Assembly: GCA_012727745.1 (NCBI GenBank)
Contig: JAAYGJ010000198.1
Location: 1-9,878 of the forward strand
Direction of reading: 5' to 3'
DNA: 9,878 bases
Origin: Clostridia bacterium
GTDB lineage: Bacteria; Bacillota; DSM-521; Neomoorellales; Neomoorellaceae
Shown: piece by piece, positions 7,683-9,878 of the stretch
Layout: each line of letters begins with the position of its first letter
How positions within the stretch are numbered: the first letter of the stretch is position 1
Translations under genes and position numbers: made by a program
Notes under the pieces: generated by a model
The model's database searches: none
Seen by the model: only the letters and a program-made list of their open reading frames with translations
What the model was told of the DNA's origin: nothing

Positions 7683-9878
7683 TTAGTCATCCTCCTTTTT
7701 CAAGGCTGCTGGCACTAGTTGCCAGAAATCCCCTTTAATTGCTTTCAGGTGACGGTAGGTCACACCGGGTATTTGCCGGTCAAAGCTGCAAACCGCCCGG
7801 TAAGGACAAAAATTGCAGCCCGTATCCCTGCCCCGGTAATAGGGGCTGATCTGAACCCGGCCACTTAAGATACTACGGGCCAGGTCAGCAGCCCGTTGCT
7901 GCGCCAGGTTTAATAAAGCCTGCATTTGCTGGCGGTTAACAGCCGGCGCATTTTTACGTAAACTGCCGTCTTTATTTAGCTGTACCGGCAGCAAATCCGG
8001 TTCGGAAATAACCTCTGCATCCATGAGTTTAATAATCTCCGGTTCTGCCAGCAATAAGCCCCGCATCTTTAACTCGCGGCGGCGGCGCTTTTCTATTTCA
8101 GTAGCGTCTGTTAGCGGTTCTTTTTGCCGCAAGTAAGGATTGCGTACGGCAAAGTACAGGAGGCCCGCCGGTTCGGCACTGGTACCCAGCAAAGCCGGGG
8201 CTGCAGATAGGGCCGCCAGCAGGTAGAGAGGTAACTGCAGGGACAGGCCGTAGTAAATATCCTCCAGTTTAAGGTCCAGCGGGCTGCTTTTATAATCTAT
8301 AACCCGCAAGTATTTTTTGCCCTGATATTCGGCAACATCAATGCGGTCTACCTGTCCTTCCAGGAAAAGCTGACCCTTGCTGCCCGCCGCCAGCACAAGT
8401 GCCGGTAGCTGCCCCTGTTGCCCAAAACGAGCTTCTACTGCCAGGGGACGAAACTGGCCCCGGCGGGCATGTTCGCTTAAAGCCGCTATGGCCCGCTGCA
8501 GGGTTTGCTCCAATTTGCGCAACAGGTAAGCGTAGCGGGCACTGCTGCTAAATATTTCGTGCTGCAGGCTCGGTGCCAGGTCAGAAACGACCCGCTTAAT
8601 AATAGCAGATGCTTCATCAGCATCAATGTCACCCCAGTCAGTGCCACTGCTTCTTAACTCCTCAACAAACAGTTTCAGCGCCGCATGGTAAAACTGCCCC
8701 ATACTAGCCGCATCTACCTGGTAAAGGCGGCGTTCCTTTAGCCTGAGACCATAAGCCAGGAAAAAACGAAAAGGACAGCGGGCGTAGGTTTCCAACTGGG
8801 AGATGCTACAGCGCAACGGCTGCGGGTATAGCCTGGCTACACTGTCAGGCGCCAGAGGTTCAACCTGGTTGCGGTAGTGAATACCCCCGAGATAAGCCAA
8901 CCACCTTTCTCGTTCCCGGTCATTACACAGCCAGGTCAAAACCTCCTGCCATAGAGGTGATAAGGGCCTGCCCCTGCCTAAAATCCCTGCCAGCCAGCCG
9001 GCTGCCTGACGCGGTGTAGCTAAAAACTGCAGGTCAGCCTCACTCCCTGGTAATTCCAGGCCGACACTCTCCTCCTGAAGCTGGGGCAACAATTGCCGCA
9101 GGCGCCGGATAAGGGGTGAAGGCGCCAGAGCTTTGCCTTCAGAGTCAGCCAGGGGGTAACTTAGCCACAAAAATCGCCGCGAGCGGGTCAAAGCCAGGTA
9201 AGCAAGAAACTCCTCGTGAAAAAGCTGCACCGAACCCTGAGGGGCCAGTTCCACTCCAGCAGCCTGCAGTTCTTCTCTCTCCCGGTCGTTAAAGGTAGCA
9301 TCTTCAGGCAACCTGGCCGGCAGCAAACCCTCCCCCACTCCCAGGAGTAGGGCTGCCTCCAGTTCCGGCTGGCGGGAGCGATCTAGGCTGCCAACAACCA
9401 CCTGGTCGAGAGCCGGCGGGATTAAACGTAACTTCAAGCTGTCCAGCCCACTATCTAGGACAGCGTAGTATTCTGCCGGCTCTATAGGAGCGTCCTCCAG
9501 AGCAGCTACCAGTTCATCCAGAAGTTCTATTAAGCCATCCCAGACCTGCTCATGCTCCTGGGCTGCATCCAGGTCCCCGGTTGCTGTAGCCTGGCGGCGC
9601 CATTCCTCCAGCTGCTGGGGCACCTCAAGCTGCAACAGCAATTCAAACAGGGCCGCAGAAAGCCGGCGAGCGGTCAGGGGCTGCCCGTTCTTAACCGAGC
9701 GGTAAAAAGCAAGGAGGTGCCGGCTGGCCTGTTGGCGGATAGTATTAATAATTTCTAATTCTTCATCGCTGGTCTCCGGATCCAGATCTTCCTCCAGGGA
9801 ATAACGGCTTTTATACCGCCAGGGCTCAGGCTCCAGCCACTGACGACCGCGGATGCCGTGGGCCAGGACATAATTCTC
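7683..9878 (-). CDS. addB: ATP-dependent helicase/deoxyribonuclease subunit B (AddB), N-terminus outside window
   Basis: AddB is the second subunit of the AddAB helicase-nuclease: it recognises Chi, cuts the 5' strand through a RecB-like nuclease and carries a 4Fe-4S cluster. The frame stays open to base 9878, so the window holds only the last 731 residues of a protein normally about 1150-1170 long. An apparent TTG start at 9641 is merely an internal leucine codon: the upstream residues (ENYVLAHGIRGRQWLEP..) match AddB. Numbered within the fragment, the Fe-S cysteines are C368 (YARCPFRFF) and C688, C691, C697 (CNFCPYRAVC), i.e. C-x319-C-x2-C-x5-C, the spacing I recall for B. subtilis AddB. 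The nuclease core shows GQVDRID (509-514), DYKSS (D528, K530) and QLPLY (Q548, Y552). The degenerate helicase half ends with YLALTRSRRFLWLSYP (227-242). addB is upstream of addA in the same operon; its promoter is off the right edge. Confidence 0.96.
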   Translation of the reverse strand, partial: ENYVLAHGIRGRQWLEPEPWRYKSRYSLEEDLDPETSDEELEIINTIRQQASRHLLAFYRSVKNGQPLTARRLSAALFELLLQLEVPQQLEEWRRQATATGDLDAAQEHEQVWDGLIELLDELVAALEDAPIEPAEYYAVLDSGLDSLKLRLIPPALDQVVVGSLDRSRQPELEAALLLGVGEGLLPARLPEDATFNDREREELQAAGVELAPQGSVQLFHEEFLAYLALTRSRRFLWLSYPLADSEGKALAPSPLIRRLRQLLPQLQEESVGLELPGSEADLQFLATPRQAAGWLAGILGRGRPLSPLWQEVLTWLCNDRERERWLAYLGGIHYRNQVEPLAPDSVARLYPQPLRCSISQLETYARCPFRFFLAYGLRLKERRLYQVDAASMGQFYHAALKLFVEELRSSGTDWGDIDADEASAIIKRVVSDLAPSLQHEIFSSSARYAYLLRKLEQTLQRAIAALSEHARRGQFRPLAVEARFGQQGQLPALVLAAGSKGQLFLEGQVDRIDVAEYQGKKYLRVIDYKSSPLDLKLEDIYYGLSLQLPLYLLAALSAAPALLGTSAEPAGLLYFAVRNPYLRQKEPLTDATEIEKRRRRELKMRGLLLAEPEIIKLMDAEVISEPDLLPVQLNKDGSLRKNAPAVNRQQMQALLNLAQQRAADLARSILSGRVQISPYYRGRDTGCNFCPYRAVCSFDRQIPGVTYRHLKAIKGDFWQLVPAALKKEDD
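7691..7697 (-). promoter_or_regulatory. Ribosome binding site for addA, inside the end of addB
   Basis: On the minus strand AAGGAGG ends at 7691. The ATG at 7690-7688 follows with no spacer and so cannot be used well. The in-frame ATG at 7681-7679 is nine bases away, the normal spacing. The start is therefore best placed at 7681, one base after the addB TAA (7685-7683), which suggests coupled translation. Confidence 0.75.

Noticed and set aside
7683..9641. addB as a shorter gene starting at TTG 9641
   Set aside because: The frame has no stop between 9641 and 9878 and the upstream residues match AddB (YVLAHGIRGRQW). The TTG is an internal leucine with no ribosome binding site.
9552..9758. Plus-strand open frame of 68 codons near the right edge
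   Set aside because: It lies wholly antisense to addB, whose frame continues with recognisable AddB residues to the window edge.

Overview
The window looks like a chromosomal segment of a low-to-mid-GC Gram-positive anaerobe, most plausibly a member of the Clostridia (Moorella / Desulfotomaculum-like). This is an inference. It rests on the AddAB-type (not RecBCD) repair nuclease with an iron-sulfur AddB, strong GGAGG ribosome binding sites, tightly overlapping operons, and the general character of the proteins. No RNA gene fixes the taxonomy.

Layout. Positions 1-127 appear to be the right end of an insertion sequence: the last 23 codons of a probable IS256-family (Mutator-type) transposase, then a candidate terminal inverted repeat at about 103-127. 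Positions 128-190 are a short AT-rich leader with possible promoter elements. Positions 191-3751 hold a three-gene plus-strand operon with overlapping ends: a MoxR-family AAA+ ATPase, a DUF58 protein with a VWA-like domain, and a polytopic membrane protein ending in a DUF4129-like domain. This resembles the widespread MoxR / DUF58 / transglutaminase (TgpA or YebA-like) cluster, but the third gene here has no transglutaminase core. Positions 3752-3802 are a 51-bp gap between convergent operons, with no convincing terminator. Positions 3803-9878 hold addB-addA on the minus strand. addA is complete. addB runs off the right edge of the window, so its N-terminal part is missing.

How the genes work together. 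AddA (UvrD-type helicase plus RecB-type nuclease) and AddB (second nuclease plus an Fe-S cluster) form the heterodimeric helicase-nuclease that processes double-strand DNA ends for RecA-dependent recombination. All key motifs visible in the window are intact. The MoxR/DUF58/membrane-protein operon probably encodes a membrane-associated AAA+ chaperone module of unknown substrate. The two operons simply converge, and nothing shows a functional link between them.

I do not see a previously undescribed system. The most useful observations are the IS end just upstream of the MoxR operon, with a possible outward hybrid promoter; the transglutaminase-free form of the MoxR cluster; and start-codon corrections for several genes.
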